Assembly: GCA_002070955.1 (NCBI GenBank)
Contig: MWEK01000012.1
Coordinates: 99,514 to 133,886 of the forward strand
DNA length: 34,373 bases
Origin: Planctomycetes bacterium ADurb.Bin069
Lineage (GTDB): Bacteria > Planctomycetota > UBA8108 > UBA8890 > UBA8898
Reading direction: 5' to 3'
The position numbers and the translations under genes are program-made. The notes beneath the pieces were generated by a model. The model did no database searches, was not told the DNA's origin, and saw only the letters and a program-made list of their open reading frames with translations. Below, piece by piece: positions 1-9,300 of this stretch (position 1 is the first letter of the stretch; every line of letters starts with the position of its first letter).

Positions 1-59
1 CCGATGCGGAAGCGCGTGTGGGTGAGCGTGATCTCGCGTATCCAGGGTGCCTTGAGCAC
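1..59 (-). CDS. Possible start of a gene running off the left edge
   Basis: One minus-strand frame is open from the left edge to about position 59, where a GTG could serve as start. It would read VLKAPWIREITLTHTRFRI. The stretch IREITLTHTRF resembles the first beta strand of enolase-superfamily enzymes (mandelate racemase/muconate lactonizing type), which often begin with a similar hydrophobic strand. Only about 19 codons are visible, there is no clear ribosome binding site, and the frame stays open further upstream, so both start and family are guesses. If real, it is divergent from the FUN14 gene. Confidence 0.2.
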   Translation of the reverse strand, partial: MLKAPWIREITLTHTRFRI

Positions 60-130
60 CGAATGCCATGGCTCTTCGCAGCGCCTGCGCGAGCTTGCGC
101 CGCCTCCGGTCCCGCCTTAGGATGGCGCCC

Positions 131-724
131 ATGAACGACGAGCGGAAGAAGCCGCGCAGCGGGGGCGATTCCGCCGCCGCCGCGCGCGCCTACGTCTTTT
201 CGCCCTGGAAGAAGGTCCTCTGCGTCCTGGCGGGGACGGCGTTGGCCGGCGGGATCGGCCTGCGCGTTCACGGCGCGCTGAACGCGCCGTCTTCCCCGGC
301 CGGCGCCGAGGGGAAGCCGGCCGCGCCCGCGAGCGGAGCGGCGTTCCTACCCGGCGACTTGCCGACAGGCCGGCCCGGCGCCGGCGCGAACCACCCGGCC
401 GCCGCCGTGGAGGACGAGTCGCCGTGGTCGCCCTTCCTGATCAAGGGCGGCGGCGGCTTTCTCATGGGGTTCTGCATCGGATTCGCCCTGCGGAAGTTCC
501 TGCGCATGAGCATGTTTGTCGGCGGGGTCGTGCTCGCGGGGCTTTTCGCCTTCCAGTACCTCGGCGTGATCAGCGTGGACTGGGCCGCGATTCAAGGGCA
601 AATCGATGGCGCGGGGGCGTGGCTCAAGACCCAGTTCGACAGTTTTCAGACCTTTTTGGCCGGAGCGCTGCCCGCCGGCGGGCTGGCGGTTTTCGGCCTG
701 GTCGCCGGTTTCAAGTCGCGCTGA
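131..724 (+). CDS. FUN14-family small membrane protein
   Basis: A predicted 197-residue inner-membrane protein. After a charged N-terminus (NDERKKPR) comes a hydrophobic segment (VLCVLAGTALAGGIGL) and a Pro/Ala/Gly-rich linker of about 65 residues. The C-terminal ~100 residues have the FUN14 pattern: a glycine-rich GGGGFLMGFCIGFALRKFLR stretch, a hydrophobic helix (GGVVLAGLFAFQYLGVI), then VDWAAIQGQ and a final glycine-rich helix. FUN14 proteins are best known from eukaryotic mitochondria (FUNDC1); bacterial members have no settled role. I prefer the ATG at 131 because TAGGA lies 8-12 bases upstream; an in-frame ATG at 122 and a longer frame from 68 are alternatives. It precedes glycogen phosphorylase by 175 bases, with no sign of a functional link. 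Confidence 0.75.
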   Translation: MNDERKKPRSGGDSAAAARAYVFSPWKKVLCVLAGTALAGGIGLRVHGALNAPSSPAGAEGKPAAPASGAAFLPGDLPTGRPGAGANHPAAAVEDESPWSPFLIKGGGGFLMGFCIGFALRKFLRMSMFVGGVVLAGLFAFQYLGVISVDWAAIQGQIDGAGAWLKTQFDSFQTFLAGALPAGGLAVFGLVAGFKSR

Positions 725-899
725 GAAGCTCGACGCGGCCGCCGGGGGCGCCTACGGCCTGCGGCCCCAGCGCCGCGCCCGCCGATAATGTATCCGAGGG
801 CACAGCCGGGATTCGCCGCGCCCGAGGCTCCGGGCCGGGAGGGTGAGTTTTTCGCGCCGCCGCCGACGAGGGAGCGCGGCCGCAAAGGGAGAGACAACC

Positions 900-3410
900 A
901 TGGCGAAGGAGAAGAAAACCGACCCCGCCGCGCCCGCGGTGGTGTCCTGCGAGGACGCGCGCACGGGCACGAGCCTGGACGCGCTCAGCCGCGCCATCAT
1001 CGACAATCTGAAATACGTTCAGGGCAGGCATCCCGCCATGGCGACCCGCAACGACTGGTACATGGCCCTGGCGTACACCGTGCGCGACCGCATCCTGGAC
1101 GACTGGGTCAAGACGATCGAGCGGCACAGCGCCGGGGACTGCCGCATCGTGAGTTATCTCTCGGCGGAGTTCTTGATGGGGCCGCACCTGGGAAACGCCA
1201 TGGTCTGCCTGGGCCTCACGGACCGGATGCGCGCGGCCGCGGCGCGGCTGGGGATCGACCTGGATGAGGTCCTGGCGCAGGAGGAGGAGCCGGGGCTGGG
1301 CAACGGCGGGCTGGGACGCCTCGCGGCCTGCTACCTGGACTCCTTGGCGACCCTCGATGTTCCCGCGTTGGGGTACGGCATCCGCTATGAGTTCGGCATC
1401 TTCGACCAGGAAATCCGCGAAGGCTGGCAGGTCGAGGTCACCGACAAGTGGCTCGGCCCCGGGAACCCCTGGGAAATCCCCCGGCCCGAGATCGCCTACG
1501 AGGTCAAGTTCGGCGGCCACACCGAACAGCGCTACGAGAAGGACGGCGGCATCAGCGTGAACTGGGTCCCGAACCATGTCGTCAAGGGCGTCGCCTACGA
1601 CACGCCCGTCCCCGGCTACCGGACTCAGATGACCAACATGCTCCGCCTCTGGAAGGCCGAGGCCGTGGAGTCCTTCGACTTCCAGGCCTTCAACGTCGGA
1701 GACTACTACCGGGCCGTCGAGGCCAAAGTGGCCTCGGAAACCATCTCCAAGATTCTCTACCCGAACGACAATCCCTTCCAAGGCAAGCGGCTGCGCCTGG
1801 AGCAGCAGTACTTCTTCGCCTCCTGCTCGCTGCAAGACATGCTCTGTCTCCACCATCGCATCGGCGGCGCCCCGGAGAAGTTCCACGAGAAGTTCGCGAT
1901 CCAGCTCAACGACACGCACCCGTCCATCGCGGTAGCCGAGCTGATGCGGCTTCTGGTGGACGAGCACCGCCTGCCCTGGGACACGGCCTGGGATGTCACC
2001 CGGCGGACCTTCTCGTACACCAACCACACGCTCATGCCGGAAGCCCTGGAGAAGTGGGCGCTGCCCCTTTTCGCCAGCGTGCTGCCGCGGCACCTCGAGA
2101 TCATTTACGAAATCAACCGGCGGTTTCTGGACACGGTCAGACGGCGCTATCCGGGGGACGAGGACCGCGTGCGCCGCATGTCCCTCTTCGATGAATCGGG
2201 GGAAAAGTACGTGCGCATGGCGCACCTGGCCGCCGTGGGCAGCCACGCCGTCAACGGCGTTTCCGCCCTGCACACGGAGCTTCTCAAGCGCGAGGTCATG
2301 AGCGACTTCCACCAGTTCGCGCCGGAGATGTTCCTCAACGTGACGAACGGCGTGACGCCCCGCCGGTGGATGGTTCTGAGCAATCCCGCCATGGCCGCCC
2401 TCATCTCGAAGCGCATCGGCGACGGGTGGCCCAACGCCTTGGAGGAAGAGCTGTCCCGCCTGGAGCCTTACGCCGACGACCCGGCGTTCCTGGAGGAGTG
2501 GCGCGGCGTCAAGCGCGCCAACAAGCGCGCCCTCGCGCGCGCCATGGAGGAGCGCACCGGCATCGTCGCCGACCCCGACACGATGTTCGACGTGCAGGTG
2601 AAGCGCATTCACGAGTACAAGCGCCAGCTTCTCAACATTCTCCACGTGATCGCGCTTTACCACCGTTTCAAGAACGACCCCGCCGCGGCGGCGGTGCCCC
2701 GCACGGCCATTTTCGGCGGCAAGGCCGCGCCGGGCTACTTCATGGCGAAGCTGATCATCAAGCTCATCAACTCGGTGGCGGAGGTCGTCAACGCCGACCC
2801 TGATGTCGCCGCTCGGCTCAAGGTCATCTTCATCCCCGACCTCAACGTCAAGATCGGCCAGATGGTCTATCCCGGCGCCGATCTTTCCGAGCAGATCTCG
2901 ACGGCCGGGAAGGAGGCCTCGGGGACGGGCAACATGAAGTTCGCCTTGAACGGGGCCCTCACCATCGGGACGCTGGACGGCGCCAACGTCGAGATCCGCG
3001 AGGCCGTCGGCGCCGAGAACTTCTTCCTCTTCGGCCTGACGGTGGAAGAGGTGGGCGCCCTGAGGGCGCGGGGCTACCACCCGCGGGACTACGTGGAGGC
3101 GAATCCGGAGCTGCGCGCCGTCATCGAAGCTATCGACTCGGGGGCGTTCTCCCGGGGGGATCGCAAGCTCTTCAGGCCCCTTATCGACGCGCTGCTTGCG
3201 TACGACACGTACATGGTCTGCGCCGATTACCAAGCCTATGTCGACTGCCAAGACCGGGTCGACGCCGTATTCCGCGACGAGCGGCAGTGGACGCGGATGT
3301 CGGTGTTGAACACGGCGCGCATGGGCAGGTTCTCATCGGATCGCTCCATTCGCCAGTACTGCGAGGCAATCTGGAACGTGAAGCTCGCGTGCGGATACTA
3401 CCGCGCCTAG
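900..3410 (+). CDS. glgP: Glycogen/alpha-glucan phosphorylase
   Basis: Cytoplasmic enzyme of 836 residues that releases glucose 1-phosphate from alpha-1,4-glucans using orthophosphate and pyridoxal phosphate. Diagnostic stretches include GNGGLGRLAACYLDSLATL, GYGIRYEFGIF, the active-site run QLNDTHPSIA, VKRIHEYKRQ, and the cofactor site EASGTGNMKF. The PLP-binding lysine falls at residue 680, the same number as in rabbit muscle phosphorylase, and total length (about 840) is also typical, so the enzyme looks complete. The start at 900 is chosen because a GGGAGAG element sits 7-13 bases upstream and the protein begins MAKEKKTDPA; the frame extends upstream to 843 without support. A GATAAT box at 784-789 could be a -10 element but has no recognisable -35. 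No other glycogen gene is in the window. Confidence 0.96.
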   Translation: MAKEKKTDPAAPAVVSCEDARTGTSLDALSRAIIDNLKYVQGRHPAMATRNDWYMALAYTVRDRILDDWVKTIERHSAGDCRIVSYLSAEFLMGPHLGNAMVCLGLTDRMRAAAARLGIDLDEVLAQEEEPGLGNGGLGRLAACYLDSLATLDVPALGYGIRYEFGIFDQEIREGWQVEVTDKWLGPGNPWEIPRPEIAYEVKFGGHTEQRYEKDGGISVNWVPNHVVKGVAYDTPVPGYRTQMTNMLRLWKAEAVESFDFQAFNVGDYYRAVEAKVASETISKILYPNDNPFQGKRLRLEQQYFFASCSLQDMLCLHHRIGGAPEKFHEKFAIQLNDTHPSIAVAELMRLLVDEHRLPWDTAWDVTRRTFSYTNHTLMPEALEKWALPLFASVLPRHLEIIYEINRRFLDTVRRRYPGDEDRVRRMSLFDESGEKYVRMAHLAAVGSHAVNGVSALHTELLKREVMSDFHQFAPEMFLNVTNGVTPRRWMVLSNPAMAALISKRIGDGWPNALEEELSRLEPYADDPAFLEEWRGVKRANKRALARAMEERTGIVADPDTMFDVQVKRIHEYKRQLLNILHVIALYHRFKNDPAAAAVPRTAIFGGKAAPGYFMAKLIIKLINSVAEVVNADPDVAARLKVIFIPDLNVKIGQMVYPGADLSEQISTAGKEASGTGNMKFALNGALTIGTLDGANVEIREAVGAENFFLFGLTVEEVGALRARGYHPRDYVEANPELRAVIEAIDSGAFSRGDRKLFRPLIDALLAYDTYMVCADYQAYVDCQDRVDAVFRDERQWTRMSVLNTARMGRFSSDRSIRQYCEAIWNVKLACGYYRA

Positions 3411-3413
3411 GCG

Positions 3414-3441
3414 GGAGGGCCGCGCGCCGGCGCCGCCCTCC
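3414..3441. terminator. Candidate stem-loop between convergent genes
   Basis: A perfect 7-bp inverted repeat (GGAGGGC at 3414-3420, GCCCTCC at 3435-3441) lies in the 49-base space between the ends of glgP and the five-heme cytochrome gene. The 14-base loop is itself GC-rich. There is no T-tract on either side, so it may act as a bidirectional structural barrier rather than a classical intrinsic terminator. Confidence 0.35.
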
Positions 3442-3459
3442 GTCCGCTGGGCCCGCCGG

Positions 3460-5064
3460 TTAGGGCGCGGTGCGCTGGTCCGCCGCCAGCTTCGTGGCCG
3501 AATGCCGCGCCGTGGCGCGGTAACATTCCACGAAGCGGTCGGTCTCCGCGGCGCCGCGCCCGGCGAGGTTGTGCGCCCAGCGAAAGCCGATGGACTGGTA
3601 CCAGAGCGCCGCCTCGATGGTGAAGGGCGCGCCCGCGGGATCGACGGCCGCGGAGTACCGGACCTTGTCGCCGCCGTCCTTGAAATCGGGGTCCTCCGCC
3701 GCGGCGCCCCGCACCGCGATGTCCTTGCCCGCCGCGGCCTTGTCGAACCCCTCGGGCAGCAGCCGGTTGTCCTTGACGTAACCCACCGCCGACAAGAGGC
3801 CCGTCGTGACGGCGCCCCGCTGATCCGCCATGATGGTCTCGTAGATCTGGACCTGGTCCGGCCGGGTCACCTCGCGGTAGTGGGGCTCATAGCGGCCGCC
3901 GTCCGCATCGTTGTCGTTGCCGGCGATCGAGCCGTCCTCGTTCAGGGCGCCCGAGGCGAACACCGTCTTCCCCGTTCGATCCCGCACCGTCGTCATCAAC
4001 CAGGCCCGGCGCGAGGGGTAGGCGGTGGGAAGCTTGTGGCCCGCGAGGTTCTCGACGACGACCTCGAAATCGAGCCGCTCGGCGGACAGGACCGGCGCGC
4101 CGATGCTCACCCGGGCCGCGTAGGCGGACAAATGCTCCAGCGTGGCGTGCTCCACGGCGGCGAGGCTGCCGGGGGCGGCCGCGACGTTCAGCTCGCGGCG
4201 ATACAAGTTGAAAATCCGCGCCATCTGGAAATTGCCGCCTCGGAAAACGTGCCGCGAGACATCGGGGTGCGGCCTGGCGAGGACGGAAGCCACGGGCGCG
4301 GGCATCGCCACCTCGGGCATATGGCAGGACTGGCATTCCTGCGCGTCGCGGTAAGCGCTGTGGCGCCATTCGAGGTAGGGAACCTGCTCGGGGAACACCG
4401 CCAGGACCTCGCCGTCGGGTCCCAGCGACTCGGTGAAGAGCGTATGGCACACGGCGCAGAAGGCGGACTTCTGAAGGTGTGCCGCCTCGACGGGCTCGAA
4501 GGTCGACGACGAGCGCATGACGCGGGCGCGGCCGCGGTCGATTTCGAAGGGGCCGAACACGGCGTCGGCGCCCGAGGGCGCCGGCGCCCCCGCGGTGAAG
4601 CCCGCGGAGAAGCTCTCTCGGGTTCCCAACTTGGCCGCCGTGATCTGGTGGCACATGGCGCAGGAGACCCCGTCGACGGCCAGCGCATCCTCTTCGCCGC
4701 ACCCCGGCGCGAAACGCAGGTGCGCGAACACGGCGCCCGCGCGTCCCTCCGCCGCGGCCGTGAGGCGGGCCATGGGCATGTGGCAGGCGGCGCATTTGTC
4801 CTCGATGGCGGCGCGCGCCGCGGGATGCTCCATGACCTCGCGGCGCACGGTGGCCTGCCAGTAGGGATCCCGCGCCGCATTGGCCATCATCGAGCCTTGC
4901 CACGCGGCGCCGATGGAGATGTCCTCGCCCGCGGGCGTGCTCACGCCGTTGTGGCAGGCCAGGCAGCGGTCGGAGGCGGTGAAACGCGCCTCCGCGGGCG
5001 GCGTGGCGGCGGATCCGGCGCCCGCCGCCAGCGCGGCGAGCAGCCAAGCGGTGATGCGCGTCAT
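3460..5064 (-). CDS. Five-heme c-type cytochrome, exported
   Basis: A 534-residue periplasmic or surface electron carrier. It starts with a signal peptide (hydrophobic AWLLAALAAGAGSAA, cut after about residue 26). Five CxxCH heme sites follow: CLACH (34-38), CAACH (91-95), CAMCH (135-139), CAVCH (203-207) and CQSCH (244-248). The second half has no heme sites and contains ENLAGHKLPTAYPSRRAW at about 343-360, a conserved stretch seen C-terminally in environmental multiheme cytochromes and probably part of a beta-rich domain whose His may serve as heme ligand or binding site. The gene has a strong GGAGG ribosome site and lies 10 bases downstream of the cytochrome-barrel fusion, so the two are almost certainly co-transcribed and may exchange electrons. 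I cannot assign a specific substrate; a role in nitrogen-compound or metal redox chemistry is speculation. Confidence 0.85.
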   Translation of the reverse strand: MTRITAWLLAALAAGAGSAATPPAEARFTASDRCLACHNGVSTPAGEDISIGAAWQGSMMANAARDPYWQATVRREVMEHPAARAAIEDKCAACHMPMARLTAAAEGRAGAVFAHLRFAPGCGEEDALAVDGVSCAMCHQITAAKLGTRESFSAGFTAGAPAPSGADAVFGPFEIDRGRARVMRSSSTFEPVEAAHLQKSAFCAVCHTLFTESLGPDGEVLAVFPEQVPYLEWRHSAYRDAQECQSCHMPEVAMPAPVASVLARPHPDVSRHVFRGGNFQMARIFNLYRRELNVAAAPGSLAAVEHATLEHLSAYAARVSIGAPVLSAERLDFEVVVENLAGHKLPTAYPSRRAWLMTTVRDRTGKTVFASGALNEDGSIAGNDNDADGGRYEPHYREVTRPDQVQIYETIMADQRGAVTTGLLSAVGYVKDNRLLPEGFDKAAAGKDIAVRGAAAEDPDFKDGGDKVRYSAAVDPAGAPFTIEAALWYQSIGFRWAHNLAGRGAAETDRFVECYRATARHSATKLAADQRTAP

Positions 5065-5074
5065 GGGTAACCTC

Positions 5075-6226
5075 CTACCAGCCCTCGAAAAGCCCGCCGT
5101 CGAAGGTGTCCCAGAGGAGGTACACCATGTACGCGGGCACGCGCTCGTCCCTGTGATTCAGCGGCAGGCGGGCGCCGACGGCGAGGCGCACATGCTGGCG
5201 CGTGCTCAAGGACACCTGGATCTGGGGCACGATGTCCCAGCGCACGTCGCGGCTCTTCTCGAGGTTCCGCGATCCGAGCATCTCGACCATGGGCGACCAG
5301 CTTCGCCCGTAGGTCCCCGTGGTGAAGGTGTGTCCGATGGCGCCGCGCCAGAACGCCTCGTTCTGGACGACATGGTTCTTCACGGGGAACTTGAAGCCTC
5401 CCTGAAGCTGCGCGAAGCAATCCGCCGGCAGGAGCTGCCCGAAGGCCAGAAAAGGCTCGAAGACCGTGGTGTTGTCCCCGAAGCCTTCGTCCTCATCGCC
5501 CGTGGGCAGGATGACTTCGCCCCCCGCCGAGAGGATGGAACCCGTTCGCATGCCGTGGAAGAGCACCTGCTTGCCCTCCAGGGCGATATCGCCCAAGGCC
5601 GAGGTCCACTCCGAACGGCCGCCGCTTTTTCGCGTCGTGTTCCAACCGAAGGGCAGGGCGACCTCGAGCTGGCTGCCGGCTCCGATCCGGCGCTCGAAAA
5701 CCAACTTGTTGGCGATCTTGTCGGGGCCGTCGGTCGTCACGGCCGTGCTGAGGACCGCCTCGTCCTCCGGGAACGCTTTGGTCGTGAAGAACGGGCGGGG
5801 CAGGTTCAGCTCGCCCTGGGGCCAGGAGCCGCAGTCCCCGAAGCTCTTGAGATAGCCGACGATCGCGCGAAGCTGGTCGTCGGTCAGGGCATCGCCGAAG
5901 GCCGGCATTATTTCGGAGAACCCCCGCGCGAGGCCGCCCTCGGCGGCCACCACGACCCAGTCGTCCTCGGCCTCCCGGGAGGCGAAGTCGCAGTCGGTGA
6001 AATCCGGCAGAGGGACGTCGAAGCCGACCATGCCGGCCGGAGCGCCCCGTCCGTCCGTTCCGTGGCAGGCGGCGCAGGCGGCGCGGTAAAGCTCGGCGCC
6101 AGAGCCGGGCAGCGGCGGAGCGGCGCTCTCCGCGCCGGCCGAAAGGGGCAGAAGCAGCGCGCCCATCAGCGCGGCGCGGGCCGCCGGCGCAAGGCAGGCT
6201 CGAGGGCGGTGGCGTTCGGGCGTCAT
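5075..6226 (-). CDS. Monoheme cytochrome c fused to an outer-membrane barrel-like domain
   Basis: A 383-residue exported protein with two parts. After a signal peptide (AALMGALLLPLSAGAES) residues about 40-130 form a class I cytochrome c: heme site CAACH at 51-55, likely axial Met107 in EIMPAFG, and closing helix DDQLRAIVGYLKSF. From about 145 to the end the sequence alternates polar and hydrophobic residues with aromatic caps (LVFERRIGAGSQLEVALPFG, DIALEGKQVLFHG, FEPFLAFGQLLP), like the MetA-pathway/porin type of beta-barrel, and ends in an aromatic residue (LFEGW), as outer-membrane barrels do. The architecture recalls Cyc2-type cytochrome-porins, but the heme domain is larger and the barrel smaller, so homology is not implied. 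It leads a two-gene unit with the five-heme cytochrome. The barrel assignment rests on pattern only. Confidence 0.72.
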   Translation of the reverse strand: MTPERHRPRACLAPAARAALMGALLLPLSAGAESAAPPLPGSGAELYRAACAACHGTDGRGAPAGMVGFDVPLPDFTDCDFASREAEDDWVVVAAEGGLARGFSEIMPAFGDALTDDQLRAIVGYLKSFGDCGSWPQGELNLPRPFFTTKAFPEDEAVLSTAVTTDGPDKIANKLVFERRIGAGSQLEVALPFGWNTTRKSGGRSEWTSALGDIALEGKQVLFHGMRTGSILSAGGEVILPTGDEDEGFGDNTTVFEPFLAFGQLLPADCFAQLQGGFKFPVKNHVVQNEAFWRGAIGHTFTTGTYGRSWSPMVEMLGSRNLEKSRDVRWDIVPQIQVSLSTRQHVRLAVGARLPLNHRDERVPAYMVYLLWDTFDGGLFEGW

Positions 6227-6280
6227 AGGGCAAAATCCTCGTATGGGCGCCGCTCTCGCCGCGGCGGCGGCGCTTTTCTT

Positions 6281-6309
6281 ATTATCGTTGCTCCGGGGAT
6301 GAAGGTGAA
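6281..6309 (-). promoter_or_regulatory. Candidate sigma70 promoter for the cytochrome pair
   Basis: On the minus strand TTCACC (6304-6309) and GATAAT (6281-6286) are separated by 17 bases, in an unusually AT-rich island inside the 103-base gap upstream of the fused cytochrome gene. The resulting leader would be about 50 bases. The -10 box matches the consensus at five of six positions; the -35 box is weaker. Confidence 0.4.
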
Positions 6310-6329
6310 GCGCCCCGCCGCCCTCGGCG

Positions 6330-9300
6330 TCATTTCACCGGGGCGCCGCGCGCATCCACGGGGTCCTCGATTCGGAGCTTCTCGCCGAGCATCGCCGCCA
6401 GATCGGGGAGATCGTACACGGCGAGAGCGCCGTGGACGGCGTTGACGAGCTGATCGCGGTGCCGGCCCGCGGCGATGACGTCGGTCCAGGAGGACAGTGC
6501 GCGGGCGATGCGAACCGACGCGAAGAGCCGCGGCTCGAGCGCCGCCGCGTGCAGCGCCGGAATGCCCGCGTTGCCCACGGCAACCAGATCGACGCGGCCC
6601 GATGGCGCGAACCGCGCCGCCGCCCGCGCGCAGGCGAGGATGTCCTCGGCGCGCATGGCGACGTAGGAGTCGCCCAGGAGATACGCCATGAGGCACTCGC
6701 GCAGGTTCGGGCCGAAGTCGGGGGCCCAGGGCCGATCGGTCTGCCGGGTCTCGCCGGTGCCGCGGATGTCGACGGCGCAGACGGCGCGGGGGCCGGCGCC
6801 GAGGGCCGCGCCAGGCCCCCCGGCGGCGAGCAAGGCGGCCTTGCCCTCCTGGTCGACGTAGAGCGCGATTCCCCCCGCGGCGGCCTCCTCCGGGTTGAAG
6901 ACCAAGGCGGGAAGGCGCACGCCGTCCTCGCGGGTGACGACGTAGCGCCCCGCGCCGAGGTCCTCGATCTCCGGCTCCGGAATCTCATCGAGGGGCCGGA
7001 TGCCCGTCACGGCCCGCACCTTTGCGCGGCGTTCCTCGTCGGAGGGCGCGGCCCAGGCCGGCGCGCGGCGCGCCGCCAGCTCGGCGGCTTCCTCGGCGAT
7101 GAAGTCGTAAGTCGAGCGCGCGCCGGGAAGCAGCATCACCTGTCCGCCGGGCGTCACGCGCAGCTCTTCGTCGGTGAAGGGCGCGATGGCGCCCTCGGTG
7201 AGGGGCGCATCGTTGCCCAGGAGCCAGCGCGCCAACCATCTGAGGCAGCTCTGGCGCTGAAGGACGTTGTAGTTGTGCGGGGCGTCGTTCTCCATGATTT
7301 CCACGCGCTCCGCGAAGCCCATGCGGGTGTACAGGCGCTTGGCGAAGCGGAAGGTGTCCCAGGTGCCGGCGATGTCGAAGAAATCCTTCGTGGCGGCGCA
7401 GATGAGGAACGGCGCCGGCGCCCGCATCATGACGTAGTCGGCGTGGTCCATGCCGAAGTCAAGCTGCCCGAAAATATTTTGCTCCCCGTCCTGGGGGCCG
7501 ATGGTGTGGAGCAGGGCCTGCATGCTGGTCAGGTAGCAGCTCGGCGCGGCGACCTTGATCCGCTCGTCCAGCGCCATGAGGTACGAGGACTGCGTCCCGC
7601 CTCCCGAGTTCCCCGTGATACCCAGGCGCTCCGGATCGACCTCCGGCCGCGACGCCAGGTAATCCAGGGCGCGCATGCCGTCCCAGATCTCGAAGCGCGC
7701 GACGCTGCTTCCCAGCAGGACGCAGCCGACGTCGGTCATCGTGTGGGCGGTGGTGCCGCCGATGACCGGCTTGCCCGCGGTGTCGAGCAGTTGGAAGCGC
7801 TCGCCCTGGTCGATGGGGTCGAACACGAAGGCGGCCATGCCGTGGCGCGCCAGCGCGGCGGCCATCGTCTGGTACGTCTCGTACGCCTTGGCGTTGTCCG
7901 CGTGGCCGCAGGGGATGAGCACGCCCGGGTAAGGCGGCGGCCGGCGGGCCGGATCGGGCAGGAACAGCGCCCCCGTGACGAAGAACTTCGGCCGGCTCTC
8001 GAACAGCACTTTCTCGACGCGCCAGTCGTCGCGGGCGAGGACGCCGGTGACGCGCGGCGCCAGCGGTGTGCGCTCCGGCAGGCCTCCGATGGCCGCCAGG
8101 AACTTGGCGCGCAGGCGCGCTTGACGCGCGGCGATCGCCTCGGGCGTCACGGCCGCGGCGTAATCCGCCTCCCAGCGCGCGCGCGCCGCGTCGACCCGGC
8201 GCAGCAGCGCCCTCTTCACCATGTCCTTGGGCGGCGGCCCGCCCTCGGGCAGCACCCGCGCGACGCCCGCCAGGGGCTTGCTCGTCAGGAGTCCGATGCC
8301 GCGCCCCTTGCGGCCCACCGCGCAGTAGTGCATGTAGAAGGTGTCGTTCGCGGGGTTGTAGGTGAGGGAGATTTTGTGGGCGTAGGTCGCGTCCAGGCCC
8401 AGGGGATGGCCGCCCGCCTTGTAGAGCGGCTCGGGGTGCGCGGTCCAGTCCAGGAGGTTGCGGGAGAACGCGCACATGATGTGGGCGCCGCCCCGGCCGA
8501 CGCCGAAGTAAAACATCGTGAAGTGGTCGCCGTCCCGGAACACCTTCGGGTCGGAGCAGAACCGCTCGTCGTAGCCCCCCGGCCGGTTGCGGATGACGGG
8601 GTTGCCCCCGTGGCGCGTCCACGCGCGCAAGTCGCCGGAGACGGCCAGCCCCGTCTGCTCGATGCCGCCTTGGGCGGCGTTGTAGAAGTTGTAGAAGACA
8701 CCCTCGTGGGCGATGAGCCAGGGCTGGTAGATGCAGTCTTTTTCCCACGTGCCGACCTCCGGCTCGTGGACCGAGAGAATATACGTGTCCTTGCCTCGCG
8801 CCCATGTCAGGCCGTCCGCGCTGGCCGCGAGCCCCTCGTATCCCGGCCTGAGCTCGTAGCCTCCCTGGCGCGGGTAGCAGCCGTAGAGGGACCAGAACTT
8901 GTCGTCCCGCCGCGCCAGGCGCCGCGGCGCCTTGATGTCCCACGATTCGTAGAGGTACGCGCCGAGGACGCACCCGCCGTGATCGAATTCCCCCGGGGGG
9001 CCGAATCCCATGGCCAGGCGCGCGTTCGTCCACCGGACCAGGTCCGTGCTCTCGGCGATGAAGGAGTTGTAGCCCCGGCCGTCGAAGGCGATGAAGGACA
9101 TGCGCCACTTCTCTTCGCCGGGAAGCTGAAACACCGTCGGGCAGTCGGTGGCGGCGAACTCCTCCAGGCCCGGCACCTTCGGTTTGGCGGGAATCACGTG
9201 GTCGGGGTAGTAGTGCCAGTTGCGGTAGGGCGCCGACCAAGCATCCAGGAGGGCCGCGTCGATGGGCTCCGGAGGTTGGGCCGCCGCCGCCAGGGCCGAC

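Noticed and set aside
784..789. GATAAT as the -10 box of glycogen phosphorylase
   Set aside because: No acceptable -35 element lies 15-19 bases upstream, so I did not list it as a promoter.
711..3251. An 846-codon open frame on the minus strand opposite glycogen phosphorylase
   Set aside because: It lies wholly antisense to a gene with clear family motifs, and its composition (Arg/Asp/Val/His rich, no motifs) is that of a high-GC shadow frame.
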